NCBI GenBank assembly: GCA_037034305.1
Contig: JBAGJY010000009.1
Span: 197,595-261,594, forward strand
DNA from: Streptantibioticus_A sp037034305
Lineage (GTDB): Bacteria > Actinomycetota > Actinomycetes > Streptomycetales > Streptomycetaceae
DNA: 64,000 bases
Direction of reading: 5' to 3'
Of this stretch, positions 32,146 through 40,782 are shown one piece after another. The translations under genes and the position numbers were made by a program. Below the pieces are notes generated by a model. It was not told the origin of the DNA, searched no databases, and saw only the letters and a program-made list of their open reading frames with translations. The number at the start of each line of letters is the position of its first letter. The first letter of the stretch is position 1.

Positions 32146-32172
32146 GGTGGGTGGGCGAAGAGCCCACCCACC
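32146..32172. terminator. Bidirectional hairpin between anthranilate synthase and pfkA
   Basis: Perfect 11-base stem GGTGGGTGGGC with loop GAAGA in the 44-base gap between convergent genes. Confidence 0.8.
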
Positions 32173-32180
32173 ACCGGCGG

Positions 32181-33209
32181 TCAGCCGAAGAACACCCCGG
32201 CCTCCGCGTACAGCGCGGGATCAACCGTCTTCAGCTTGGCCGTGGCCTCGGCGAGCGGAACCCGCACGATGTCCGTACCCCGCAACGCGACCATCTTCCC
32301 GAAGTCGCCGTCGCTGACGGCGTCGATCGCGTGCAGGCCGAACCGCGTGGCGAGCCACCGGTCGAACGCGGACGGCGTACCTCCGCGCTGGATGTGGCCC
32401 AGGACCGTGGTCCTGGCCTCCTTCCCGGTGCGCTTCTCGATCTCCTTGGCCAGCCAGTCGCCGATCCCGGACAGCCGGACGTGCCCGAAGGAGTCCAACG
32501 TGCCGTCCTTGGTGACCAGTTCACCGTCCTTGGGCATGGCGCCCTCGGCGACCACGATGATCGGGGCGTAGCGCACCTTGAAGCGGCTCTCCACCCAGCC
32601 GCAGACCTCGTCGATGTCGAAGCGCTGCTCGGGGATCAAGATGACGTTGGCGCCGCCCGCGAGCCCGGCGTGCAGCGCGATCCAGCCCGCGTGGCGGCCC
32701 ATGACCTCGATCACCAGCACCCGCATGTGCGACTCGGCGGTGGTGTGCAGACGGTCGATGGCCTCGGTGGCGATGTTGACCGCGGTGTCGAAGCCGAAGG
32801 TGTAGTCGGTGGCGCCCAGGTCGTTGTCGATGGTCTTGGGCACGCCCACGCACGGCACGCCGTACTCGTCGGCGAGGGTGGCCGCCACGCCCAGGGTGTC
32901 CTCACCGCCGATCGCCACCAGCGCGTCCACCTCGTGCTTGGCGAGGTTCTCCTTGACCTTGCGCACCCCGTCCTCGACCTTGAGGGGATTGGTGCGGGAC
33001 GAGCCGAGGATGGTGCCGCCGCGCGGCAGGATGCCGCGCACCGCGGGGATGTCCAGCTGCTTGGTGTGGCCTTCGAGCGGGCCCCGCCAGCCGTCCCGGA
33101 AGCCCACGAACTCATGCCCGTAACTCTGTACGCCCTTGCGTACCAGGGCGCGGATGACCGCGTTCAGCCCGGGGCAGTCGCCGCCGCCGGTCAGCACTCC
33201 GACGCGCAT
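32181..33209 (-). CDS. pfkA: 6-phosphofructokinase (group III, PPi-type signature)
   Basis: Phosphorylates fructose 6-phosphate in glycolysis. The 342-residue enzyme has GVLTGGGDCPGLNAVIR at the N-terminus, catalytic PKTIDNDL, and MGRHAGWIALHAG. The phosphoryl-donor loop reads GGEDT with Asp104 (E. coli numbering) and Lys125 before TIDND (E. coli position 124). That pair is typical of PPi-dependent enzymes; actinobacterial ATP-PFKs usually have Gly104. Start ATG 33209 follows GACAGGGAGGAAT. Confidence 0.93.
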   Translation of the reverse strand: MRVGVLTGGGDCPGLNAVIRALVRKGVQSYGHEFVGFRDGWRGPLEGHTKQLDIPAVRGILPRGGTILGSSRTNPLKVEDGVRKVKENLAKHEVDALVAIGGEDTLGVAATLADEYGVPCVGVPKTIDNDLGATDYTFGFDTAVNIATEAIDRLHTTAESHMRVLVIEVMGRHAGWIALHAGLAGGANVILIPEQRFDIDEVCGWVESRFKVRYAPIIVVAEGAMPKDGELVTKDGTLDSFGHVRLSGIGDWLAKEIEKRTGKEARTTVLGHIQRGGTPSAFDRWLATRFGLHAIDAVSDGDFGKMVALRGTDIVRVPLAEATAKLKTVDPALYAEAGVFFG

Positions 33210-33371
33210 GGATTCCTCCCTGTCTATGACGCTGGCAGCCAACACGGCACACGCTAGCCGTGGTCCAGGTCACAGGGGACCGCTCCGGGCGCGGATTCCC
33301 GCCTGCCACAAGGGAGTTGGGGCGCGCGCATCACTCGAACGGGTGGCGCGGGCGGTGCGGCGGCGAGCCGG

Positions 33372-34112
33372 TCAGGAACCGGACCTGTGCTGTCTGGCCG
33401 CCTTCTCGGCCTCCTCGGCCTGCTTCTTGGCCTCGGCGATCTGTCGCTTGGCGGCGGTGGCGTAGATGTCCACGTACTCCTGACCGGACAGCTTCATGAT
33501 CTCGTACATGACCTCGTCGGTCACCGAGCGCAGGATGAAGCGGTCGTTCTCCATGCCGTGGTAGCGGCTGAAGTCCAGCGGCTTGCCGATCCGGATGCCG
33601 GGGCTCATCAGCTTCGGCACGACCTTGCCCGGCGGCTGGATCTTCTCGGTGTCGATCATGGCGACCGGGATCACCGGTGCCCCCGAGGCGAGCGCGACCC
33701 GGGCCAGCCCGCCGGGCTTGCCGCGGTAGAGGCGGCCGTCCGGCGAGCGGGTGCCCTCGGGGTAGATGCCGAACAGCTCGCCGCGGGCCAGCACCTCCAG
33801 TCCGCTCCTGATCGCCGCCTCGCCCGCGCCGCGCGCCCCCGAGCGGTCCACGGGAAGTTGGCCCACGCCCTTGAAGAACGCGGCCGTCAGCTTCCCCTTG
33901 ACCCCGGGGGAGGTGAAATACTCGGCCTTCGCGATGAAGGTGACCTTCCGGTCCAGCACGGCGGGCAGGAAGAAGGAGTCCGAGAAGGACAGGTGATTGC
34001 TCGCCAGGATCGCCGGGCCCTCCTTGGGGATGTTCTCCAGCCCCTCCACCCAGGGCTTGAAGGCGAGCTTGAGCGACCCGCCGAGCGTCAGCTTCATCAC
34101 GCCGTAGAACAA
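33372..34112 (-). CDS. 1-acyl-sn-glycerol-3-phosphate acyltransferase (PlsC family)
   Basis: Acylates lysophosphatidic acid in phospholipid synthesis. The 246-residue protein has the catalytic HX4D motif NHLSFSDS and the substrate motif YPEGTRS, with an Ala/Glu/Lys-rich C-terminal helix. The frame opens at 34181, but an AGGAGGT lies 6 bases before a TTG at 34112, giving MFYGVMKLTLGG, which I prefer. Divergent from the hydrolase gene. Confidence 0.9.
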   Translation of the reverse strand: MFYGVMKLTLGGSLKLAFKPWVEGLENIPKEGPAILASNHLSFSDSFFLPAVLDRKVTFIAKAEYFTSPGVKGKLTAAFFKGVGQLPVDRSGARGAGEAAIRSGLEVLARGELFGIYPEGTRSPDGRLYRGKPGGLARVALASGAPVIPVAMIDTEKIQPPGKVVPKLMSPGIRIGKPLDFSRYHGMENDRFILRSVTDEVMYEIMKLSGQEYVDIYATAAKRQIAEAKKQAEEAEKAARQHRSGS

Positions 34113-34356
34113 CCGAGGACCTCCTGTAAGGCGACGGTAGACCTTAACCTGCCGAGGCGGGGGCTCCCGCGGCCCCCGCACGCGAACGCCGCCGCGCCAG
34201 GCGGCGGTCAGGGTGCGTGGCGCCCGCGGCCGACTGACCTACCGGGTGCCGATGCGGCCGCGTACTGTGAGGTACCTGTCCGTGCCGCGTGCCGTCAGCG
34301 CCGCTGAACCGGTACCGACCGGCCCACGGACCGCGTTCATGAACAGGAGGCCCACG

Positions 34357-35142
34357 GTGCCGCTCATGCCCGGAGCCGAACCGTACCGCCACGACGGCGG
34401 GCAGACCGGTGTGCTGCTGTGCCACGGCTTCACCGGCTCCCCGCAGAGCCTGCGCCCCTGGGGGGAGTACCTCGCCGAGCGCGGTCTGACCGTGTCACTG
34501 CCGCTGCTGCCCGGGCACGGCACCCGCTGGCAGGACCTGGGGGTCACCGGCTGGCAGGACTGGTACGCGGAGGTCGACCGGGAACTGCGCGTGCTGCGTG
34601 AGCGCTGTGCCCAGGTGTTCGTCTTCGGGCTGTCGATGGGCGGTGCGCTCACCATCCATCTGGCGGCCGAGCACGGCCCGGCGATCAGTGGGATCGTACT
34701 GGTCAACCCGTCGGTCAAGGCGGACAGCGGGCGGTTGCGGCTGGTGCCGGTGGCCCGGCACTTCGTACCGTCGGTGAAGGGCATCGCCAGCGACATCGCG
34801 CGGGAGGACGGTGTGGAGATCGGCTACGACCGCACGCCGCTGCACGCGGTGCACTCCCTGTCGAGGTTCTGGCGGATCGTCCAGGCAGACCTGCCGAAGG
34901 TCACCCAACCCGCGCTGCTGTTCAACAGCCGGGTGGACCATGTGGTGCACCCGACGAACGGGGACCTGGTGGAGCGGCGGCTGGGGTCCACCGATCTCAC
35001 CCGCACCATGCTGGAGCGCAGCTACCACGTGGTGCCGCTGGACCACGACGCCGAGCGGGTCTTCCGGTCAAGCTACGAGTTCGTACGGCGGTTGGCGCCC
35101 GCGCCCGACGGGGAGGTCGAGGTGGCCGGTGGCGGAGCGTGA
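34357..35142 (+). CDS. Alpha/beta hydrolase (carboxylesterase/monoacylglycerol-lipase like)
   Basis: A 261-residue serine hydrolase: oxyanion motif LLCHGFTGSP, nucleophile elbow GLSMGGA, acid in RVDHVVHP and histidine in YHVVPLDHD. No signal peptide, so cytoplasmic. GTG 34357 has AGGAGG 5 bases upstream; upstream in-frame starts are rejected. Neighbouring plsC suggests acylglycerol or acyl-ester substrates, but this is inference. Confidence 0.88.
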   Translation: MPLMPGAEPYRHDGGQTGVLLCHGFTGSPQSLRPWGEYLAERGLTVSLPLLPGHGTRWQDLGVTGWQDWYAEVDRELRVLRERCAQVFVFGLSMGGALTIHLAAEHGPAISGIVLVNPSVKADSGRLRLVPVARHFVPSVKGIASDIAREDGVEIGYDRTPLHAVHSLSRFWRIVQADLPKVTQPALLFNSRVDHVVHPTNGDLVERRLGSTDLTRTMLERSYHVVPLDHDAERVFRSSYEFVRRLAPAPDGEVEVAGGGA

Positions 35143-35659
35143 CGAGCCGCCGCAGGACGGCACGGAGGGCGCGGAGCCGCGGGACCCGGCGGGCGGCGCG
35201 GGTGTGCCGCTGGACGAGGACGCGGCCTGGGCGCAGATCGTCGCCGGGTACGGCGAGGAGCCGGAGCTGCCCGAGGGCTGGCCGGACGCCGTGCCGGACA
35301 CCGGGGAGGAGGACGGGACGACGACCAACAGCGGCGTTCCCGAGGTGCCTCGGGAGTTCGTGATACGGGCACCTCGACCGGGCCCGCGGGACTACGAGGT
35401 GGCCGACGAGGACGAGGACCACTTCGTGCCGCCGGAGCCGCCCCCGCTGCCGCCGAGCGACGTCACCACGAAGTTCGCCTGGATCGCGGTGCTCGGCGGA
35501 CCGCTGCTGGTGTTCGGTTTCGTCCTGTTCCAGGAGCCGTTGACCTGGTGGGCGATGCTGCTCGGGGTCGGCGGCTTCCTGGGCGGCTTCGCCACGCTGG
35601 TGGCCCGGATGAAGGGCCGCGAGGAGGACGACGACCCGCACGGCGGGGCGGTCGTCTGA
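35129..35659 (+). CDS. Small membrane protein with acidic N-terminal region
   Basis: A 176-residue protein of unknown function. The first 110 residues are acidic and low in complexity, and two hydrophobic segments lie close together (about 116-136 and 138-160). A short charged tail (RMKGREEDDD) follows. GTG 35129 lies inside the end of the hydrolase gene with GAGG upstream, so it is coupled to that gene. Similar DUF-type proteins occur at this place in Streptomyces. Confidence 0.75.
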   Translation: MAERDEPPQDGTEGAEPRDPAGGAGVPLDEDAAWAQIVAGYGEEPELPEGWPDAVPDTGEEDGTTTNSGVPEVPREFVIRAPRPGPRDYEVADEDEDHFVPPEPPPLPPSDVTTKFAWIAVLGGPLLVFGFVLFQEPLTWWAMLLGVGGFLGGFATLVARMKGREEDDDPHGGAVV

Positions 35660-35675
35660 GCGGCTCCGAGGCCGC

Positions 35676-36440
35676 TCAGGCCGCCGGGCCCGCGGGAACG
35701 CGCAGCGCCGCCAGCACCGGGAGGTGGTCGGTGGCGGCGACCAGGTCGTCCGGGGCGACGCCGGGCAGCCTGTCCGGGACGCCGCAGCCCAGCACCTCCA
35801 CGCTCTTGCTGGCGAAGACCGCGTCGAGACGCTGATACGGGTCGCCGGGACGGGAGGTGAACTCGCCGCCCCACGGCCGTACCGCCCAGCCGTCCTGGAG
35901 TTCGCTGGCGATGCGGGAGAACGCCCGCCCGTCGGGGTGGTCGTTGAAGTCGCCGCCGACCACCAGGTGCGGTTCCCCGGCCGCCGCGACCTGGTCGAGC
36001 AGCAGCCCGGCCTGCGTGTAGCGCTCGTCGGGGTTGACGCTCAGATGGCAGCTGATCACCCCCAGCCGGGCGGCGCCGAACCGCAGCACGGCGGTCGCGA
36101 AGCCGCGCTGGTGCAGACCTGGGGTGCGGGGCAGCAGCAGGTCCGCCGTGTGCTCCACATGGGCCCGCAGATTGGCCAGGATCATCGGCCCGGCGGCGGT
36201 GGCCCCGCCGGTGACCGTGACCAGTCCGGACTCGCGGGCCAGCCATGCGGCGTGCTTGCGCCACCGGAAGAACCTCGGCGCCTCCTGGACGCAGACCACG
36301 TCGGGGGCGCAGGCCCGGATCACCCGGGCCAGCGCCGCCCGGTCGTCCCGCATGGAGCGCACGTTGTAGCTGAGCACGCGGACGACCGCCGAACCGTCCG
36401 GCTCGGTCCGGGATTTCGGCAACTGGTGCCCTGCGCCCAC
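35676..36440 (-). CDS. Endonuclease/exonuclease/phosphatase-family protein
   Basis: A 254-residue Mg-dependent phosphodiesterase-fold protein with SYNVRS (about 25), VQEAPRFF (metal-binding Glu), GDFNDHPD and C-terminal ATDHLPV (catalytic His). Substrate may be nucleic acid, phosphoinositide or another phosphodiester. GTG 36440 has AGGAG 5 bases upstream. Begins 17 bases after the glucokinase stop, so probably one operon. Confidence 0.87.
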   Translation of the reverse strand: MGAGHQLPKSRTEPDGSAVVRVLSYNVRSMRDDRAALARVIRACAPDVVCVQEAPRFFRWRKHAAWLARESGLVTVTGGATAAGPMILANLRAHVEHTADLLLPRTPGLHQRGFATAVLRFGAARLGVISCHLSVNPDERYTQAGLLLDQVAAAGEPHLVVGGDFNDHPDGRAFSRIASELQDGWAVRPWGGEFTSRPGDPYQRLDAVFASKSVEVLGCGVPDRLPGVAPDDLVAATDHLPVLAALRVPAGPAA

Positions 36441-36457
36441 GGCGGCTCCTGTTCGGG

Positions 36458-37399
36458 TCAGCCCTGGCGTGCCAGGTCGGCGGCGCCGACCAGTCCCGCC
36501 TCGCCGCCGAGTTGGGCGGCGAGCACCTGGGCGTGCGGGCGCCACTGGCCGCCCACCAGCCAGCGGCGGAAGGACTTGCGGATCGGCTCCAGCACCAGGT
36601 CGCCCTCGTCGGAGACCCCGCCGCCGACGATGAACGCCGACGGGTCGAAGAGGGAGGCCAGGTCGGCCAGTCCGGCACCGGCCCAGCGGGCCAGCTCGCG
36701 GAACGAGTCGATGGCCACCGGGTCGCCCTTCCTGGCGGCCTCGCTGATGTGCTTGCCCTCGATGGCCTCGATGGTGCCGTCGCCCAGGCCGAGCAGGGTC
36801 ACCGCGTTCTCCGGCGTGGCCGCCGCGCGCTGCCGGGCGTAGCGGACCAGGGCGCGGCCGGAGGCGTACTGCTCCCAGCAGCCCTGGCTGCCGCATCCGC
36901 ACAGCAGGCCGTCCGGCACCACCCGGATGTGGCCGAACTCGCCCGCGACGCCGAACCGGCCGCGGTGCAGCTTGCCGCCGATGATGATGCCGCCGCCCAG
37001 ACCGGTGCCGAGGGTGATGCACACCACGTCGTCGTGGCCCTGCCCGGCGCCGAACCGGTACTCGCCCCAGGCGGCGGCGTTGGCGTCGTTCTCCACCACC
37101 ACGGGCAGGCCGACGCGCTGCTCGACCTTGTCCTTGAGCGTCTCGTGGCGCCAGTTGATGTTCGGCGCGAACAGTACGGTGGCGCGCTTGTTGTCCACGT
37201 ATCCCGCGGCGCCGATGCCGACGGCGTCGATCTGGTGGGAAGCGCTGACCGCGCGCACCGCGTCCGCGATGGCGTCGATGACGCCCTCGGGCGTCGGCGG
37301 GGTCGGCACCTTGCAGGTTTCGAGGATCGTGCCCTCCTCGTCGACCACTCCGGCCGCGATCTTGGTGCCGCCGATGTCGACGCCAATGGTGAGTCCCAT
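36458..37399 (-). CDS. glkA: ROK-family glucokinase
   Basis: Phosphorylates glucose; in Streptomyces the homologue GlkA also mediates carbon catabolite repression. The 313-residue protein has the ATP motif GVDIGGTKIAAG, ENDANAAAWGE with catalytic Asp, GTGLGGG, and the ROK zinc-binding motif CGCGSQGCWE. ATG 37399 has GAGGGAC just upstream. Confidence 0.95.
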   Translation of the reverse strand: MGLTIGVDIGGTKIAAGVVDEEGTILETCKVPTPPTPEGVIDAIADAVRAVSASHQIDAVGIGAAGYVDNKRATVLFAPNINWRHETLKDKVEQRVGLPVVVENDANAAAWGEYRFGAGQGHDDVVCITLGTGLGGGIIIGGKLHRGRFGVAGEFGHIRVVPDGLLCGCGSQGCWEQYASGRALVRYARQRAAATPENAVTLLGLGDGTIEAIEGKHISEAARKGDPVAIDSFRELARWAGAGLADLASLFDPSAFIVGGGVSDEGDLVLEPIRKSFRRWLVGGQWRPHAQVLAAQLGGEAGLVGAADLARQG

Positions 37400-37454
37400 G
37401 TGTCCCTCAGATTGTGGTCGAACCCCGCTTAAGGCAACCGTACCCGAGGAGGGC

Positions 37455-37856
37455 TCAGTCGAGGTCGATGTGTTCACTTCCTGAACGCTGATCTTTGTTT
37501 CCGGCCTGGGTCCAGCGGCTCTCCTGGCCAGCCACCACGGCACGGTAGGCGGCCAGCAGCTCGGATCCGGCGGCGGCCAGGTGCTCGAAGACGTCGGGGT
37601 TGCGCTCACGGATCGGCCCGACCGCCGCGCGCACCTGGGAGATCACCGTCTGCGCGGCCAACTCGGCGGCGGGAGAACGCAGTTCGGCGACCTTGTCGGC
37701 AACGGCCTCGGCCAGCCTGCGCAACTCGTCCGCCGCGCTGCCGGGGCGGTGCCCGGCCTGCGCACGGCGGCGGGCCCGCTCCTCGGCGAGGTCCTCGGCG
37801 CAGGCCGCGGCCCACGCGTCGGCGTCGGTGTGCGGACGATCCTGGCCTTCGCTCAT
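37455..37856 (-). CDS. DUF5304-type small acidic protein
   Basis: A 133-residue soluble, mostly helical, Ala/Glu/Arg-rich protein of a Streptomyces family with no known function. The ATG at 37856, giving MSEGQDRPHT, has AGGAG 6 bases upstream; a longer frame from 37907 is less likely. It lies between the ArsA-like gene and glucokinase. A near-perfect inverted repeat lies about 43 bases upstream. Confidence 0.75.
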   Translation of the reverse strand: MSEGQDRPHTDADAWAAACAEDLAEERARRRAQAGHRPGSAADELRRLAEAVADKVAELRSPAAELAAQTVISQVRAAVGPIRERNPDVFEHLAAAGSELLAAYRAVVAGQESRWTQAGNKDQRSGSEHIDLD

Positions 37857-37898
37857 CGCGGACTCCTCACGGCATTCCGAGGCAGTGGGTTCACCAGT

Positions 37899-37933
37899 TG
37901 TACTCAATGGTGTGTTCTACACCACTGAGTACA
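37899..37933. promoter_or_regulatory. 15-base inverted repeat upstream of the DUF5304 gene
   Basis: TGTACTCAATGGTGT and ACACCACTGAGTACA, one mismatch, loop GTTCT. No U-run follows on either side, so an operator is as likely as a terminator. Confidence 0.6.
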
Positions 37934-37987
37934 GCCGGGTGCGGTCATGGTGACCTATCCAACGTTAGCCCGGCGGATACCCGCCGT

Positions 37988-39139
37988 TCACTGGGGCCAC
38001 AGCGCCGGATCGGGGGCGAAACGTACCTGCAGGACACCGTCGCGCAGTCCGGCCCCGGTCACCGTGCAGCGGCGCAGCGCGGACGGCAGCGGCAGGATGC
38101 GCCGGAACTCCCCCGCGTCCACCACGACTTCGTCGCCCCGCCGGACCAGGTCGAGGGTGTCGCGGGTGGCGCCGGGCAGCGGCAGCCGCCACACCAGTTG
38201 GCCCTCCGCCGCCAGCAGGTCCTCAACGCTCCACGGTGGGCCTGCCGGTGTGTCGGGCAGCGGGTCGACGGCCAGCTCCGCCGCGCCGAGCGCCGCGAGG
38301 TCGTCGGGGAGTTGCGGATCACGGCCCAGGTGCGGCAGTTCGCGCACCGGGACGCCGTGCGCACCGAACTCCTCGTGCAGCGCCTTGAGATGCTCTTGCT
38401 GCTGCCCGGACAGCCCGGCCAGGAACGGGTCCGCGGAGCCGGTCGGCAGCAGCCGGTTCGCGGTCAGCGACTCCACCCGGTGCCCGAACAGGGCGAGTCC
38501 GGTACGGGCGGTGCGCACCGCCGCCGCGGCCCGCGGGCCCGGCTCCACGACCAGGCGGACCGTGGTGGAGGCGGAACCGATCAGCGCGCAGACCGCGGCC
38601 AGCTCCGCGTCCCAGCGGGCGGCCGTCTCGTACAGCCACTCCGCGGGCATCGGCACCCCGGCGAGTTGGGCCAGCATCGGGCGCAGCGCGCGGGCCGCCT
38701 GCCGCTCCGGCGGCAGCAACCGGCTCAGGTAGCGGCGCAGTTGTTCCGGCAGCGCCAGCAGCCGCACGGCGCTGTCCACCGGCGGCAGATCGGCCACCAC
38801 CACGTCATGGCCCTCGGTGGCGGCGAGCGCGTGCAGCAGCGCGAACTCCCGGGAGCCGGGCAGTTCGGTGAACTCCTCGGGGTCCAGCGGGCTGGCGCCG
38901 AGCAGGTCGAAGACGGTGGCCAGCCGCTGCTGGAGTTCGGCGGCCCGGTCCTGGAAGAGACCCGCGCTGTCGGGCGTCCGTACGGTCAGCTGCGGGGCCA
39001 CGGACGCGGTGAGCCCGGGCGGCGGGTCGGCGGTGACCAGCAGGGTGCGGGCACCGGCGCGGGCGGCGGCCAGGGCGGTGGCCGCGGCGACGGTGCTGGT
39101 CCCGGCGCCGCCGGGACCGGTGACCAGGACGGTGCGCAA
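37988..39139 (-). CDS. ArsA-like ATPase homologue with degenerate P-loop
   Basis: A 383-residue member of the ArsA/GET3 group. The deviant Walker A reads GPGGAGTST, where the family has GKGGVGKTT, so both the signature Lys and the P-loop Lys are missing. VTADPPPG resembles the switch I region (DTDPAH in true ArsA) and the metal or client Cys residues of ArsA are absent. It is therefore unlikely to be an arsenite pump and may not hydrolyse ATP normally. I use TTG 39139 as start; it begins 5 bases after the SRPBCC stop. Mycobacteria have a similar pair at the same place. Confidence 0.8.
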   Translation of the reverse strand: MRTVLVTGPGGAGTSTVAAATALAAARAGARTLLVTADPPPGLTASVAPQLTVRTPDSAGLFQDRAAELQQRLATVFDLLGASPLDPEEFTELPGSREFALLHALAATEGHDVVVADLPPVDSAVRLLALPEQLRRYLSRLLPPERQAARALRPMLAQLAGVPMPAEWLYETAARWDAELAAVCALIGSASTTVRLVVEPGPRAAAAVRTARTGLALFGHRVESLTANRLLPTGSADPFLAGLSGQQQEHLKALHEEFGAHGVPVRELPHLGRDPQLPDDLAALGAAELAVDPLPDTPAGPPWSVEDLLAAEGQLVWRLPLPGATRDTLDLVRRGDEVVVDAGEFRRILPLPSALRRCTVTGAGLRDGVLQVRFAPDPALWPQ

Positions 39140-39144
39140 CGCGG

Positions 39145-39585
39145 TCAGCCCTGCTCCACGCGCTTCTTCAGCCCGTCCAGGGCACGGTCGATGATGACCT
39201 TCTCCGCCTTGCGCTTGATCATGCCGAGCATCGGGATCTTCACGTCGACGGTGAGCTGGTAGGTGACCTCGGTGTGCTTGCCGTCGGCGAGCGGGGTCAG
39301 CGTGTACGAGCCGTCCAGGGCGCGCAGCATCTGCGACTTCACCAGCGACCAGCTGACCTTGTTCGGGCCGCCCCAGGTGTACTGGAGGGTGTGGTCGTCC
39401 TTGATCGCCCCGGCGTCGAGCACCAGCCGGACCCGCTCCGCGCGGCCCTCCTCGTCCTTGGCGAGGATCTCGGCCTCCTTGACCTCGCCGGTCCACTCCG
39501 GGTACCGCTCGAAGTCCGAGATCACCTTCATCACGTCGGCCGGGGCCGCCTCGATGGTGATGCTAGAGCTGGTGTGTTCCGCCAT
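39145..39585 (-). CDS. SRPBCC-fold lipid/ligand-binding protein
   Basis: A 146-residue START/polyketide-cyclase-like protein (SSITIEAAPADVMKVISDFERYPEW at the N-terminus in two pieces; C-terminal long helix MIKRKAEKVIIDRALDGL). Probably binds a hydrophobic ligand. Start ATG 39585. Forms a unit with the ArsA-like gene; the pair is conserved across actinobacteria, suggesting joint function in lipid or envelope metabolism. Confidence 0.87.
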   Translation of the reverse strand: MAEHTSSSITIEAAPADVMKVISDFERYPEWTGEVKEAEILAKDEEGRAERVRLVLDAGAIKDDHTLQYTWGGPNKVSWSLVKSQMLRALDGSYTLTPLADGKHTEVTYQLTVDVKIPMLGMIKRKAEKVIIDRALDGLKKRVEQG

Positions 39586-39721
39586 CGCCGTGGCCCCTCC
39601 GGGACTTCGCGTCGGTCCTGCCAGGCTCCCGGCACCGTCGGCGCCGCGCCTGGAGCTTGTTCTGGTGCGTCAGGTTATCGCGGCCACGTCGGGCGGTGGG
39701 TAGCGCCTCGGTCGGCCCCGG

Positions 39722-40483
39722 TCACCACTGAAGGACGTAGGGGGTGCGGGTGGCGTTGAAGTGGCCGACGTTCACGCACTCGGTGTTCCCTATCCGCATC
39801 CGCCGCACCAGCGGCTGGTGGACATGGCCGAACAGCGCGTACCGGGGGCGCACCGTGCGAATGGCGTCGAGCAGCGCCTGGCTGCCGCGCTCGAAGCGGC
39901 GGGCCACGGTGTCATAGCACAGTTCGGGCACCGCGGGCGGGATGTGCGAGCAGAGCACGTCGACCGGGCCGAGGGCGGCGACCTTGGCCGCGTAGGTCTC
40001 GTCGTCGATCTCGTACGGGGTGCGCATCTGGGTGCGCAGTCCGCCGCCGACGAACCCGAACACCCGGCCGCCGATCTCGACGGTCTTCCCGTCCAGCACG
40101 GTGGTGCCGGGACGGGCGAACTCCGGCCACAGATCGGGCATGTCGACGTTGCCGTAGGTGGCGTACGTCGGCGTGGGCAGCACCGCGAACATCTCGCCGT
40201 ACTGCTTGCGGACGGCGCGCTCCACGGCGGCGGCGCGGTCGACGCCGTCCCACAGCCTGCGGGACAGGGCGCGCGCCTCCTCGAAGCGGCGGGCGGTGCG
40301 CAACTCCACGATCCGGTCGGCGTTCTCGGTGCCGAACAGTTCGGGGAAGATCCCGCGCGAGTGGTCGGCGTAGTCGAGGAAGAGGATCAGGTCGCCGAGG
40401 CACACCAGGGCGTCCGCGCCGTCCCCCGCCCTGGCGAGGGGCTCGACGGCGCCGTGGACATCGCTCACCACATGGACCCGCAT
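39722..40483 (-). CDS. Metallophosphoesterase
   Basis: A 253-residue calcineurin-like phosphoesterase: SDVHGAVE (first metal motif), CLGDLILFLD, YGNVDM (GNxD/H), CSHIPPA and GHVHQP near the C-terminus. The start is ATG 40483 rather than the GTG 9 bases earlier because TAAGGT lies exactly 7 bases before this ATG, a leaderless arrangement. Substrate unknown. Divergent from fadD. Confidence 0.88.
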   Translation of the reverse strand: MRVHVVSDVHGAVEPLARAGDGADALVCLGDLILFLDYADHSRGIFPELFGTENADRIVELRTARRFEEARALSRRLWDGVDRAAAVERAVRKQYGEMFAVLPTPTYATYGNVDMPDLWPEFARPGTTVLDGKTVEIGGRVFGFVGGGLRTQMRTPYEIDDETYAAKVAALGPVDVLCSHIPPAVPELCYDTVARRFERGSQALLDAIRTVRPRYALFGHVHQPLVRRMRIGNTECVNVGHFNATRTPYVLQW

Positions 40484-40490
40484 GACGATC

Positions 40491-40496
40491 ACCTTA
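40491..40496 (-). promoter_or_regulatory. Probable -10 box (TAAGGT), leaderless metallophosphoesterase
   Basis: Minus-strand TAAGGT, 7 bases, ATG at 40483. Confidence 0.55.
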
Positions 40497-40622
40497 GTGC
40501 GCCGCGCAAGGGGTTCGGCCTGATGGGCCGGTGGTTACCTGCGGGTCACCAGGCCTCTGCAATAGGGTGCCCGGAGCACCGTCGCGGCCAGGTCCGGGCG
40601 GCGGGACGGACAGGGCGGTGGC

Positions 40623-40704
40623 GTGTTACACGACGACCGAGGGCGGTGTGACACAGCGAACATCTGCCCCTGACCCCTATCCCGGAAGCTTTACCCATGG
40701 GTAA
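40623..40704. promoter_or_regulatory. Candidate operators in the divergent region upstream of fadD
   Basis: Two copies of GTGTNACAC (40623-40631 and 40646-40654), centres 23 bases apart, are followed by the perfect 14-base palindrome TTACCCATGGGTAA (40691-40704). The palindrome lies 79 bases before the fadD start. Confidence 0.55.
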
Positions 40705-40782
40705 CGTCCGGGCCGTCCCAATAAAGCTCTTGATCACGAGCGCAGCCGACAACGCCGCCGGCGCCGACGAGGAGCATCAGTC

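Noticed and set aside
37988..39139. Arsenite efflux ATPase
   Set aside because: P-loop is degenerate, metal-binding cysteines are absent and no arsB/arsR genes are nearby.
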